Assembly: GCF_049701115.1 (NCBI RefSeq)
Contig: NZ_JBNATX010000002.1
Coordinates: 1 to 64,000 of the forward strand
Direction: 5' to 3'
DNA from: Thermoanaerobacter sp049701115
GTDB taxonomy: Bacteria > Bacillota > Thermoanaerobacteria > Thermoanaerobacterales > Thermoanaerobacteraceae
DNA: 64,000 bases
Positions 9,225 through 18,669 of the stretch are shown here, in pieces; positions within the stretch are counted from its first letter, which is position 1, and every line of letters begins with the position of its first letter. Made by a program: the position numbers and the translations under genes. The notes beneath the pieces were generated by a model that worked only from the letters and a program-made list of their open reading frames with translations, was not told the DNA's origin and searched no databases.

Positions 9225-12200
9225 TTAATACTTTATAATTGTGTCATTGAAAAATAGATACACATACTTTTCTTTCACTGTTTTGCCTGTTATAGTCTCC
9301 AATGCCTTTGAATACAGTTCTATTTGAACCTTGTATTTATTCTTTATCTCCTCTAGCCCTTCTTTTTCAACATAATCCGTCTTATAGTCGATTAAAACCA
9401 AACCACCCTCTTCTTCAAAGAAACAATCGATAATACCCTGAACCTGTATATATTCATCCTCATACTCTTCGGGAAGCTCTTTATAAATCTCTCTGCTTTT
9501 CACTTTCAGGTGAAAAGGAACTTCTCTTTTTACCTCCTTAGCCCCAAGAAGTCTTTTGCCAAGAGGCGTCTTGAAAAATTTCTCTATCTTACGAGCATCT
9601 ACTTCTCTTGCTTGTTCCTCTGTCAGAATCTCTTCCTTTACCATATTCTCTATCTGCTCTTTTATTCCCCGGTAGGATAAATCTTTTAAAAGGTCGAGTT
9701 TCTGCATTACAAGATGCAGGGCTATTCCCCTTTCAGCAGGGGTTAATCCCTTCTTTTTTTCTAAAAAGAGAGGAGTCTTTAAGACTTTTCTCTCAAAGAT
9801 AGAAGTAGTCTCTTCATCTATGACTTCATCGTTTAGAATCCTTTTTATTTCTGTAACAGAGAGTTTTGCAGGAAGTCTGCTGGACTTTTCATAAGGATAT
9901 ACGTAATTAAGCCTTCTCTCAACTTCTTTCTTAAATTCTGACTCAGTCTCTTCCATATTAACTGCTTTTAATTTCTCTATGACCTTTATACCTTCCTCCT
10001 TTTTTTTCTCACCTATAATTCCTTTTTTATCCCAAATCTTCACCTCCCACTTAGAAGAGTCCGGCTCCTCCTCAAGCAGAATACCAGCAAAGTCTCTCAA
10101 AGGCTTCAAATCAGGATGCCTTATTATAGCAGTCCCTATCCAATCTATATAACTTTTACTATTTAATACATCATATTCAGAGATCTTTTTGCCAATAAAT
10201 CGCGCCTTACTCCATCTGTTCACTCTTTCTCTTATGTCCTTTACGCTTCCTACTAAAACAAGTTTTTCTTTAGCCCGTGTCAAAGCCACATACAAAACTC
10301 TCATTTCTTCGGAAAGATTTTCTAACTTTATCTTGTATTTTATAGCTTCTTTTACTACGCTGGGATATGAAATCCTTCTCCTGTAATCTACAAACTCAGG
10401 ACCGATTCCTAAAAAATGGTGATAAAGAATCTTTTCGTTTAAATCCCTTGTGTTGAAATGTTTCCCTAAACCAGCTACTACTACAACAGGAAACTCCAGG
10501 CCTTTACTTTTGTGTATACTCATTATTCTCACAACATTTTCATTCTCTCCCACCACTTTAGCACTTCCCATATCTGCACTCGTCTTTTTCAATCGATTTA
10601 TGAAGTTGACAAAATTAAAAAGTCCTTTAAAGCTTGTCTCTTCATATTCTTTAGCCCTTTCAAAAAGCACCCTTAAATTAGCCTGCCTTTCTACTCCTTG
10701 GGGCATAGCCCCTACATAGGAGTAAAAGCCGGTCTCCTCATACAAGTACCATAAAAACTCATCTACAGGCGTGTAGATTGACTTTTCTTGCCACTTTTTC
10801 AGCAAATTCAAAAAATTTCTCACCTTTTCCCCCAGTTCATCTTCCCTTAACGAAACTTTTTTTAAGGCTTCATATATAGTTCCATCAACATCTTCCAATC
10901 TTATATCGACAAGCTCTTCTTCGGTAAAAGAAAATATAGGAGACCTCAATACTGCCAAAAGAGGTATGTCCTGCATTGGATTGTCTATGACCTGCAGAAG
11001 AGAAAGAATTGTCTTTATTTCTGCAGTATCAAAGTAGCCAACGTTAGTATCTGCGAAAACAGGGATTCCCATCTTTACAAATTCCTCTTCAAAGGTATAA
11101 GCCCATTTTTCAGTGGCTCTTAAAAGCACACAAATGTCTCTATATTCAACAGGCCTGTATCTACCAATTTCTTTATCATACACCTCAAAACCTTCTTTAA
11201 AAAGCGCCTTTATCCTCTCCCCAACAACACGGGCTTCCATTTGCATATCATCCAAGATTTCCTCATCTTCTTCAAATTCCTCTTCTCTTTCTCTCTCTAT
11301 CAAGTGGACTTCTACAGGCCTTTCGCTATCCAAAGGATTATTCTCATAAATTGCCCCGTAATTTAATTTTTCCTCCTCTGAATAGTCTATTTCTCCTATG
11401 CTTTTTGACATTATCTTTTCAAATATAAAATTTACAGCATCTATGACCTCTCTTCTACTCCTAAAATTTTTATAAAGAAGTATCCTCTTGTTTTCTCCTT
11501 CTGAAGAATAATTCACGTATTTTTCAAAAAATATATACGGATTAGCCTGTCTAAACCTATATATGCTCTGTTTCACATCTCCCACCATAAACCTGTTTGG
11601 CGGATCATTTCTTGCAATCAAACTCAGTATAGCTTCCTGTATCAAGCTTGAATCTTGGTATTCATCTATGAATATCTCTTCAAACTTTTCCCTGTAGTAA
11701 GAAACTACTTCTTCATTATTCAAAATTCTTAGAGCAAAATGTTCTATATCCTCAAAATCTATCAGGCCTTTTTCTCTTTTCTTTTCCGCATATTTTTTAT
11801 CAAACAGCAAAATCAATTTCACCAAAGCCTCCATGACAGGATATAATTTCCTTATTTCACTTTTAATTTCTTTTTCTTCATCTATAAAAAACTTATCTCT
11901 TATTCCCTTTATCCGTTTTTTTACGTCCTCTCTTAATTTCCTGACTTCTTCCTTTACTTCTACATCGGCTTCCTTGCCAGCCCTCGGGAGCCTTTCAAAA
12001 GAGATTGCTTCTATTTTTCCCTTGAATTCATTCCAGCTTTTTGAATCAATTAACTCTTCTAGATGATGTGCCTCTGATTGAAAAAGCGAAAGATAGCCCT
12101 CTAATCCTCTTTCCCCTTTTATTCTTTCAATCGCGGCACTCATTCCATTTAAAAGTCCTAAAATTTCTACTTTTATGCTGTCTAGTATCACTTCCGCCCA

Positions 12201-12833
12201 TTTGGAATCTTCAAAAGAGAAGTCTTGTTTCACCTCGAAAGCCTCGAGCACATCATTCAGCCACTTCTCAGGCCATGGTAAAGACCTTATAAATCCATAA
12301 AGCTTCAGAAGTACATCCTGAAGGTATTGGTCTCCTTTTGTCCCGCCATAGCTTTCTACAAGAAGGAGGAATCCCTCATCATTTTTCTCATACAGCTCCT
12401 CAAAGAGCTCTTCCACCGCCTCTATTTTCAAAAGCAAAGTCTCTGTATCATCTCCTACCCTGAAATTGGGGTCCAAGTCCAGCAAAAAGAAATGTTTTCG
12501 CACCACATCTAAGCAAAAAGAGTGAATTGTCGTGACAGTAGCTTTATTAAGAAGTGTAAGTTGGTCAGCCAATCTTTTGTCTCCTGGGTTATCGTCAAGA
12601 AGAGAAATCAACCTTTCTGCAATTCTTTCTCTCATCTCAGAAGCAGCTGCATTGGTAAAGGTGACGACCAGTAATCTATCTATGTCTACAGGTTTTTCTG
12701 GATCCGTCACAATATTTATAATCCTCTCTACTAACACTGCTGTTTTCCCTGAACCAGCTGCTGCCGCCACTAAAATATTCTTACCCCTCGTCGTTATTGC
12801 TTCCTTCTGTTCTTCCGTCCACCTGACTTCCAT
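9225..12833 (-). CDS. addA: ATP-dependent helicase/nuclease subunit AddA
   Basis: A 1202-residue UvrD-type helicase fused to a C-terminal RecB-family nuclease. Together with AddB it resects double-strand breaks and loads RecA after Chi recognition. The N-terminus MEVRWTEEQKEAI leads into motif I AAAGSGKTA; IDEYQDSS is motif II and VALTRAKEKL is motif VI. The nuclease motif IIDCFFEE...LIDYKTDYV lies near the C-terminus. The ATG, preceded by GGAAG, lies 53 bases inside addB, an unusually long overlap that keeps the conserved N-terminus intact. The length is normal for the family. Confidence 0.97.
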   Translation of the reverse strand: MEVRWTEEQKEAITTRGKNILVAAAAGSGKTAVLVERIINIVTDPEKPVDIDRLLVVTFTNAAASEMRERIAERLISLLDDNPGDKRLADQLTLLNKATVTTIHSFCLDVVRKHFFLLDLDPNFRVGDDTETLLLKIEAVEELFEELYEKNDEGFLLLVESYGGTKGDQYLQDVLLKLYGFIRSLPWPEKWLNDVLEAFEVKQDFSFEDSKWAEVILDSIKVEILGLLNGMSAAIERIKGERGLEGYLSLFQSEAHHLEELIDSKSWNEFKGKIEAISFERLPRAGKEADVEVKEEVRKLREDVKKRIKGIRDKFFIDEEKEIKSEIRKLYPVMEALVKLILLFDKKYAEKKREKGLIDFEDIEHFALRILNNEEVVSYYREKFEEIFIDEYQDSSLIQEAILSLIARNDPPNRFMVGDVKQSIYRFRQANPYIFFEKYVNYSSEGENKRILLYKNFRSRREVIDAVNFIFEKIMSKSIGEIDYSEEEKLNYGAIYENNPLDSERPVEVHLIEREREEEFEEDEEILDDMQMEARVVGERIKALFKEGFEVYDKEIGRYRPVEYRDICVLLRATEKWAYTFEEEFVKMGIPVFADTNVGYFDTAEIKTILSLLQVIDNPMQDIPLLAVLRSPIFSFTEEELVDIRLEDVDGTIYEALKKVSLREDELGEKVRNFLNLLKKWQEKSIYTPVDEFLWYLYEETGFYSYVGAMPQGVERQANLRVLFERAKEYEETSFKGLFNFVNFINRLKKTSADMGSAKVVGENENVVRIMSIHKSKGLEFPVVVVAGLGKHFNTRDLNEKILYHHFLGIGPEFVDYRRRISYPSVVKEAIKYKIKLENLSEEMRVLYVALTRAKEKLVLVGSVKDIRERVNRWSKARFIGKKISEYDVLNSKSYIDWIGTAIIRHPDLKPLRDFAGILLEEEPDSSKWEVKIWDKKGIIGEKKKEEGIKVIEKLKAVNMEETESEFKKEVERRLNYVYPYEKSSRLPAKLSVTEIKRILNDEVIDEETTSIFERKVLKTPLFLEKKKGLTPAERGIALHLVMQKLDLLKDLSYRGIKEQIENMVKEEILTEEQAREVDARKIEKFFKTPLGKRLLGAKEVKREVPFHLKVKSREIYKELPEEYEDEYIQVQGIIDCFFEEEGGLVLIDYKTDYVEKEGLEEIKNKYKVQIELYSKALETITGKTVKEKYVYLFFNDTIIKY

Positions 12834-15800
12834 CTTCTTTCACTTCCTCTTCAAAAATGCTCCAAAGGTCCTCTTCTCTCCTGTTCTCTATTCTTCGGTA
12901 ATCATTACCGCTAAAATTAGTTTCGAATTTGCAAATAGAAGAATAAGGGCAATACTGACAGGCAGTTTCTCTTTCTTTTTTGTAAGGAGAAATGGAAATC
13001 TCTCCTTTTAACATCTCCTCTGCCAGCTTTTTGCTTTTCTTCTTTACAAATCTTCTTAAAATATCAAATTGTTCTCCTGTCAATCCCTTTGTGTTCTTTC
13101 CAATAGCACCATCCTTGTTTATAGAAGCCGGAACCACATATGAGGTCCCTTCCATGAATTTATCCATTTCCCTTATTATGTCTACCCTCTTTAGCACAAA
13201 TCCTTCTAAACGCAACCTCTTCATGATTTCCCTGTAAAGCTCATCATCAGAAATGTCCCTATCAGCCCTCACAATAGGGTCATCTATCTTGAAGTAAAAC
13301 ACCCCTGCAGGGTATATTTTTTCTTTCCCATCAAAGGCACTTTCTAAAATTGCATCAAGATAAACGAGAAGCTGAAGTTCTAATCCATAAAGCACATCTG
13401 AAAGTTCTAAAGTTTTATCTCCTGATTTATAATCTATTATCCTCACGTAAGCTTCTTCCTCTTTTTCAAGAACATCTACTCTGTCGATTCTACCTATAAG
13501 CTTTATCTCCTCTCCATTTGAAAGCACAATCTTTATAGGAGGATATTTTTGATTTTCACCAAAAGCCACTTCATGCCCCAGAGGCGTAAAAGAACCTCTT
13601 TTTATGTGTTCGGAAATTATCCAAACGGCTTTAGAAAGCACTCTTTTGAGTCTATTCGCAAGATAAAGATATCTGGGACTGCTTTTTAGAATATAACCTG
13701 GAATTTTATTTATCATGTCTTCCACAATTATATCGACAGCTTCTTCGCACCACTTCTCATCGATCTCCTGCCAGCTTAATTCCTCCTTTTCTAAAGCCTT
13801 AGCAACTTCATCCAACACGCTGTGCATGAAAATCCCAAGGTCAGGAGGTTCAAAACCGTAAACTTTTCTTTCTTTCGCTTTAAGACCATATTGAACAAAA
13901 TAGGAAAAAGGACACGCAGCGTACTTCTCAAGCCTTGACACACTAAACTCCATTTCTTCCCCATAAAGCTTTTTTATCTTCTCAGGAGAAATCCTTTTTG
14001 TTTGATTGTCATAGGTAAAACCTTTTAAAGCTTTTTCTAATTTTTTATTCCATTCTTCTTTTTTACTGTACCACCTATAGACTTCCAGCCAGACAGGGTG
14101 AATCTTTTCTGTTATATTCCATTTTTTGAAAGATTTAATCATTTCATTGAAAGTGGGAAGAGGAACCGTTATCCGATTGAGATTTTCTTCCTCTGTATCT
14201 AGCTCTACAATGTTTGTACTAATCTTTATTTTGGGAAATATCCTTTTTAAACGAGAAATTATTATAGAGGGTCTAAGACTCCTCCCTTCATGGTCTGCAA
14301 TAGGATAGCTAATTTTTAAAAACTCACTAGCAGAAGTCAAAGCCGTATATACTAAAAACTGTTCTTCAAAAGCCTTAGCTCTTGTATCCCTGTCAAGTTC
14401 GAGGTTCAAAGAAGAAAGCATGTTTCTCTCTTCGTCCGAAAATATACCTTCTTCAAAGAAGGAAGTCGGAAATATTCCGTCATTTACACCAAGAAGGTAA
14501 AGGACTTTGCTGTTATGACTCTTCATCCTGTCCACACTTGTCACTAAAACTTCATCTAATGCAGGTGGAATGCTTGCAATCTGATACTCATCAAAACCTA
14601 TGGAAAGTATGCGGGCAAACTGCTCCAGGGAAATTTTTTCTTCTCCTAAAACCTCCACCATTTGGTCAAGCACATCTACCACTATATCCCAAACCTGAGC
14701 GTACTGGTTTGCCGTGCTAAATTCTCCTCTTCTTTTAAAGTCTTCTATGAGCTTCTCTATCTTCTCAGGTAACTTATTATCCACCAAAAAATCATAGAGA
14801 ACTTCACAAGCTTCTTTTACATCCCTTGATTGAGAAAATCTCTTGTAAAATTTCTCTAAGGGCAAATATACATTCTCTCTTACTTCATTTACTCTCTTTA
14901 TAATCTGCTTCTCTCTCTCCTCCATCAAAAGGCTGTCAGTTTTATAGTCTATCCTGTATTCCCATTTTTCCTTCCATTTAGCACCTTTTATGCCATTTGC
15001 TAATACGTAATTCTCTAAAAGGCTTATGTCCTCTTTATCTATCTCAGTAAAACCTGTTTTTAAATATCGAAAAACAGAATCATAAGACCAATTTTTCAAG
15101 TATATTTCAAAAATGGACATTACATATACTATGATGGGATTATTCGTTATATTTATCTTTAAATCGATAAAATGGGGAATACCGTAATGGGAAAATACGG
15201 CTTTTGCAAGCTTGTAATATCTTTTTAGGTCCTTTGTAGCTACCACAATATCGGAATACCTTATATGCCTATCCCTCACCAATCTAATTATATCGCGAGC
15301 TATTTCCTCTACTTCACTATACATGTTTGTTGCCTTGAAAATAGTTACCCTTTCCGTCTCTTCACCATAAACCTCGTAAGGATGCGAAAATAGATTCTTT
15401 TCTAAAAAAGCCAGTTCTTTATTTTCTCTAAATCTCATTGGCACTCCCTTGTTAAGATTTACAGGGGGTTCCACTGGAATTCCGTTCTTTTCACATATTT
15501 TAATCAACTTTTCTTCTGTCTTTTTTGTAGTATAAAAAACGTGAGTAGGGTCTATTAAAGAATCCAGTGAAGGGTCTAGAGTAAGGGTTATAGTAACTCT
15601 TGAGGCTTTTTTTAAAAGCTTTTCTATTATTTTATACTGTTTTGGAGTAAATCCTGTAAAACCATCGATCCAAAACTCCGCTCCCTCATATTGCGAAGAC
15701 TTATCCAGCTTTTTAGCCAGAAGGTCTAACTCATCTTCCTCATCTATGTAGCTTTTGTAAATCATATCTTCAAAAGAAGAATATATCAAAGCTAAATCCT

Positions 15801-16266
15801 CAACCTTCTCTCTTAACCCCAACCTGTCTACCTTCTTGCTGGCCTCAATTAGATCGAAAGGTTTGATGTCGAACCTTTTAAATTCAGTTATAGTCTCGGA
15901 GATTTTTTTTACAAAACCCTGCTGCCTGGATGCTTTGGAATACACTTTGAGTTTTTCCTTTTTCTCTTCTAAAATCTTATATATAACCATGGATTTCCCG
16001 CAAGCCTTGATGTGTTGACGAGCAAGTCCTCCAACTTCTACAAAAACCCTGTTTGCCAGCGTTTTGAAACTTAAAACTTGTGCCCTCATTTTCTCATCTT
16101 TTTCAACTGTATTAAGAAGAGATTTTTCCGCCTCAAAGGTAAATTGTTCGGGAACAAGCAGTATGAGAAGATGGTTAGAACCATCGTTTAATTTACATTT
16201 TATTTCTTCAAGACAGAAATGGGTCTTTCCACTTCCTGCCCTGCCATAAACAAGTCTTAGGCCCAT
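12781..16266 (-). CDS. addB: ATP-dependent nuclease subunit AddB
   Basis: The 1161-residue partner of AddA. It begins with a Walker A motif GRAGSGKTH, continues with an inactivated helicase-like core, and ends in a RecB-type nuclease domain (GRIDRVD, then IIDYKSGDK). The nuclease is framed by the iron-sulfur staple cysteines: one at AACPFSYF and three in ACQYCPYSSIC near the C-terminus. All four expected cysteines are present. The start ATG 16266 follows AGGAGC. This is the promoter-proximal gene of the addB-addA-sbcD-sbcC operon; a hairpin with a T-run lies in its leader. Confidence 0.97.
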   Translation of the reverse strand: MGLRLVYGRAGSGKTHFCLEEIKCKLNDGSNHLLILLVPEQFTFEAEKSLLNTVEKDEKMRAQVLSFKTLANRVFVEVGGLARQHIKACGKSMVIYKILEEKKEKLKVYSKASRQQGFVKKISETITEFKRFDIKPFDLIEASKKVDRLGLREKVEDLALIYSSFEDMIYKSYIDEEDELDLLAKKLDKSSQYEGAEFWIDGFTGFTPKQYKIIEKLLKKASRVTITLTLDPSLDSLIDPTHVFYTTKKTEEKLIKICEKNGIPVEPPVNLNKGVPMRFRENKELAFLEKNLFSHPYEVYGEETERVTIFKATNMYSEVEEIARDIIRLVRDRHIRYSDIVVATKDLKRYYKLAKAVFSHYGIPHFIDLKINITNNPIIVYVMSIFEIYLKNWSYDSVFRYLKTGFTEIDKEDISLLENYVLANGIKGAKWKEKWEYRIDYKTDSLLMEEREKQIIKRVNEVRENVYLPLEKFYKRFSQSRDVKEACEVLYDFLVDNKLPEKIEKLIEDFKRRGEFSTANQYAQVWDIVVDVLDQMVEVLGEEKISLEQFARILSIGFDEYQIASIPPALDEVLVTSVDRMKSHNSKVLYLLGVNDGIFPTSFFEEGIFSDEERNMLSSLNLELDRDTRAKAFEEQFLVYTALTSASEFLKISYPIADHEGRSLRPSIIISRLKRIFPKIKISTNIVELDTEEENLNRITVPLPTFNEMIKSFKKWNITEKIHPVWLEVYRWYSKKEEWNKKLEKALKGFTYDNQTKRISPEKIKKLYGEEMEFSVSRLEKYAACPFSYFVQYGLKAKERKVYGFEPPDLGIFMHSVLDEVAKALEKEELSWQEIDEKWCEEAVDIIVEDMINKIPGYILKSSPRYLYLANRLKRVLSKAVWIISEHIKRGSFTPLGHEVAFGENQKYPPIKIVLSNGEEIKLIGRIDRVDVLEKEEEAYVRIIDYKSGDKTLELSDVLYGLELQLLVYLDAILESAFDGKEKIYPAGVFYFKIDDPIVRADRDISDDELYREIMKRLRLEGFVLKRVDIIREMDKFMEGTSYVVPASINKDGAIGKNTKGLTGEQFDILRRFVKKKSKKLAEEMLKGEISISPYKKERETACQYCPYSSICKFETNFSGNDYRRIENRREEDLWSIFEEEVKEDGSQVDGRTEGSNNDEG

Positions 16267-16293
16267 ATAATCAGCTCCTAAGTTTTACATGCT

Positions 16294-16317
16294 AAAAAGC
16301 AAGGAAATCCCTTGCTT
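16294..16317 (-). terminator. terminator-like hairpin in addB leader (possible attenuator)
   Basis: On the minus strand AAGCAAGG, a 5-base loop and CCTTGCTT are followed by further T residues (TTTTTAGC). It lies between the candidate promoter at 16332 and the addB start, only about 8 bases from the expected transcript start. It could trim most transcripts of the operon or protect the 5' end. Confidence 0.5.
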
Positions 16318-16331
16318 ATCTTCTGACTATA

Positions 16332-16340
16332 ATTATACCA
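16332..16340 (-). promoter_or_regulatory. addB: extended -10 promoter for addBA-sbcDC
   Basis: The minus strand reads TGGTATAAT, an extended -10 box (TGn-TATAAT). No good -35 hexamer stands at 16-18 bases. It lies ~65 bases before the addB start codon. Confidence 0.5.
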
Positions 16341-16353
16341 TTCTTTTTACCTG

Positions 16354-16383
16354 TTGAATTATTTTATTTTTTTGTGATACAAT
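16354..16383 (+). promoter_or_regulatory. sigma-A promoter for the cation exchanger gene
   Basis: TTGAAT (16354-16359), an 18-base spacer and TACAAT (16378-16383), with TG one base before the -10. The start codon is ~40 bases downstream. Confidence 0.6.
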
Positions 16384-16425
16384 ATCTCATTGAGAAATCA
16401 AAAAGCTTAACAAAGGAGTGTAGAA

Positions 16426-17421
16426 ATGGCAGCGGATATCACAATGCTGATTTTAAGCCTTGTCTTTATACTAATCTCCTGCATTTTTTTCACAAATTCA
16501 GTAGAATGGATGGGGAAAAAATTAAATTTAAACCAAGGAGTAGTGGGAAGTATTTTAGCAGCTGTGGGAACTGCCCTTCCTGAAACAATCATTCCTATTA
16601 TTGCCATTGTTTTTTACAGCGGAAAAGAAGCAAGTCAAATCGCCACGGGAGCAATTTTGGGAGCACCTTTCATGCTTTCAACACTGGGGTTTTTGATGAC
16701 AGGAGCTGCAGTAATAATTTATTCATCTGCAAGTAAAAGAAGTCTTAAAATGAATGCAGACCCCAATGTCTTCAGACGGGATTTACAGTATTTTATACTG
16801 ATATATACACTGGCAATATTTACTTCTGTGTTTAATCAGTTCAACGAGGTACGAATCATCTCAGTTGTAGTTCTGCTTTTTATGTATCTCCTTTATGTAA
16901 GAGCCACCTTTAATGGAGGAAGCAAAGTCGAAGAAAACGTAGAGGAGCTTCTATTCTCGAGGATTTTTAGTGTACCTTCCTCTTTGCCCTTGATAGTAAT
17001 TCAGCTAATCATCTCACTTTTTGGCATAATCTTTAGTTCTCATCTGTTTGTAGCTTACGTAAGGGACCTTTCCTATTTAATGGGGGTATCGCCTTTAATA
17101 CTTTCTATTATAATAACACCTATTGCAACAGAATTGCCTGAAAAGTTCAATTCAATAGTATGGGTAGGACAAAAAAAAGATACTCTCGCACTTGGGAATA
17201 TAACGGGTGCAATGGTTTTTCAATCATCTATTCCAGTTATTATAGGGATTTTGCTTACCCCATGGAATATAACAGGAACGGCTTTTTTAAGCGCAACTTT
17301 AGCATTAACTTCTGCTACTTTAAACCTATTATGGATAAATGTGAAAAAGTCGATAAGCCCTTTTATACTAATGAGTGGCGGTATACTTTACATGGTATTT
17401 TTATTAAGTATAATTCATTAA
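16426..17421 (+). CDS. sodium/calcium exchanger family membrane protein
   Basis: A 331-residue cation:proton/sodium antiporter of the NCX/CaCA superfamily with about ten membrane helices. The two inverted alpha repeats that form the ion site are visible: GSILAAVGTALPETIIP near residue 42 and ITPIATELPEKFNS in the second half, each with the acidic residue in a hydrophobic helix. The start ATG follows AAAGGAG at good spacing. The next gene, 196 bases on, encodes another cation transporter behind its own promoter and a candidate sodium riboswitch, so the pair may serve sodium or calcium balance. The ion specificity cannot be read from the sequence. Confidence 0.88.
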   Translation: MAADITMLILSLVFILISCIFFTNSVEWMGKKLNLNQGVVGSILAAVGTALPETIIPIIAIVFYSGKEASQIATGAILGAPFMLSTLGFLMTGAAVIIYSSASKRSLKMNADPNVFRRDLQYFILIYTLAIFTSVFNQFNEVRIISVVVLLFMYLLYVRATFNGGSKVEENVEELLFSRIFSVPSSLPLIVIQLIISLFGIIFSSHLFVAYVRDLSYLMGVSPLILSIIITPIATELPEKFNSIVWVGQKKDTLALGNITGAMVFQSSIPVIIGILLTPWNITGTAFLSATLALTSATLNLLWINVKKSISPFILMSGGILYMVFLLSIIH

Positions 17422-17432
17422 CTCTACTTATA

Positions 17433-17462
17433 TTGACACGAGCAAGGTTTGCATGATACAAT
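17433..17462 (+). promoter_or_regulatory. sigma-A promoter driving the structured leader of the DUF1646 transporter
   Basis: TTGACA (17433-17438), an 18-base spacer and TACAAT (17457-17462) with an extended TGA before the -10. It begins 12 bases after the upstream stop codon, so the leader RNA starts near 17469. Confidence 0.8.
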
Positions 17463-17468
17463 CTAACC

Positions 17469-17577
17469 TGTAAACTAAAAGACCTTTGCGGTTGGCAAGT
17501 CTTATGACTTGTTCAAGAACTTCGGGCTTCTTGGGTGGGAAGCTCATCTTAAAGGTGAGTTTTCCACTTTTTATTTT
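17469..17577 (+). ncRNA. candidate riboswitch leader (Na+-I / DUF1646 type) with terminator and antiterminator
   Basis: The leader folds into CAAGTC-TTAT-GACTTG (17496-17511), a small AAGAAC/TTCTT helix, and then two competing structures. A 15-bp stem (17535-17549 with 17553-17567) followed by TTTTTATTTT is an intrinsic terminator. An alternative 7-bp helix GGGCTTC/GAAGCTC (17524-17530 with 17539-17545) would break it and act as an antiterminator. RNAs formerly called the DUF1646 motif, now Na+-I riboswitches, precede transporters of the family encoded here. I did not match the published consensus base by base, so the ligand is inferred from context; the switch architecture is seen. Confidence 0.6.
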
Positions 17578-17617
17578 ACAAAATAATACAAATAATAATA
17601 TAAAAGGAGGATGTATT

Positions 17618-18667
17618 GTGGTCATTGCTGCACTCTTAGTAATATTATTGATGATTCTAATTTTGCCTCTGGTAAACAAGTATATAGAGCACAACATCGA
17701 ATATTTTCTTTTTTCAATGGGGGTTGCTGCAGCATTTGTATCAGGAGCATTTTCTTATGACCTGATAGCTCACATATTTAAAAATCATCTTTTGTATTTA
17801 ATAACAGTAGCTGTATTTTTATCAGGGCTTTTATTTGAAATATTTAAAGATAAATTTAAAACGCTTATAGAAATAACAATAGCTCGTATTCCCCTCAAAA
17901 TATTCGTATTTTTGGTAATTGTCATCCTCGGTTTAACAGCCAGTATAATCACAGCCATAATAGCCTCAATAATATTAGTGGAAATAATTCACCTGTTGCC
18001 ATTAAAACACAAAGACAAAGTGGTGATTACCGTCATCGCTTCTCTTTCAATAGGGATGGGAGCTGCACTAACACCAATTGGAGAACCTTTAGCTACAATA
18101 GCCACTTCAAAATTAAATGAAAGCTTCCTTTACCTTTTTACTACCTTAGGCATTTACATCATACCAGCTATATTGGTTCTGGGCTTTTTGGGTCTATTCT
18201 ACATTAATAAATTAGAGAAAAGTAGTCTCATTATAGAAGAAAATTATATGAAAGAAGCAGAAGAAATTAGAAAAATCGAGAAATTTCAATTTATCTTTAT
18301 CCAAACCTTCAAAATTTTTATCTTTATCCTGGCATTGGAACTTTTAGGTGCAGGATTTAAACCTGTTATTGACAATTATATAATTCATCTTGATAGCCGA
18401 CTTTTGTACTGGATAAACATGCTATCTGCGGTGCTTGACAACGCAACACTGGCAGCAGCCGAAATTTCTCCTCACATGACAACAGAACAAATCCGAGCAA
18501 TATTGATGGGGCTTTTAATAAGTGGCGGCATGTTAATCCCCGGAAACATACCCAATATCATATCTGCAGGAAAGCTTAACATAAAAAGCCGCGAATGGGC
18601 TTTGGTAGGAATTCCTCTATCTTTAATCGGGTTGATTATATATTTTATTGTCCTTTTTGTAATTTGA
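17618..18667 (+). CDS. DUF1646 family putative cation transporter
   Basis: A 349-residue, very hydrophobic protein with about ten membrane segments, resembling the DUF1646 family of the ion-transporter superfamily. A central LTPIGEPLATIA segment and DNATLAAAEIS look like paired ion-binding motifs (GEP and DNA turns in membrane helices), as in NhaD-like antiporters. The start is GTG 17618, seven bases after AAAGGAGG; an apparent upstream extension to 17486 only translates the structured leader and is rejected. Sodium export is the likely role if the leader is a sodium riboswitch; this is inference. The stop lies 2 bases before that of the convergent FAH-family gene. Confidence 0.75.
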   Translation: MVIAALLVILLMILILPLVNKYIEHNIEYFLFSMGVAAAFVSGAFSYDLIAHIFKNHLLYLITVAVFLSGLLFEIFKDKFKTLIEITIARIPLKIFVFLVIVILGLTASIITAIIASIILVEIIHLLPLKHKDKVVITVIASLSIGMGAALTPIGEPLATIATSKLNESFLYLFTTLGIYIIPAILVLGFLGLFYINKLEKSSLIIEENYMKEAEEIRKIEKFQFIFIQTFKIFIFILALELLGAGFKPVIDNYIIHLDSRLLYWINMLSAVLDNATLAAAEISPHMTTEQIRAILMGLLISGGMLIPGNIPNIISAGKLNIKSREWALVGIPLSLIGLIIYFIVLFVI

Positions 18668-18669
18668 TT

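Noticed and set aside
17486..17617. 44-codon upstream extension of the DUF1646 transporter
   Set aside because: It translates the riboswitch and terminator; GTG 17618 has the ribosome binding site.
17428..17697. Minus-strand frame across the transporter leader, looking like a gene fragment
   Set aside because: The apparent protein-like stretch comes from the paired RNA elements, and no start site is seen.
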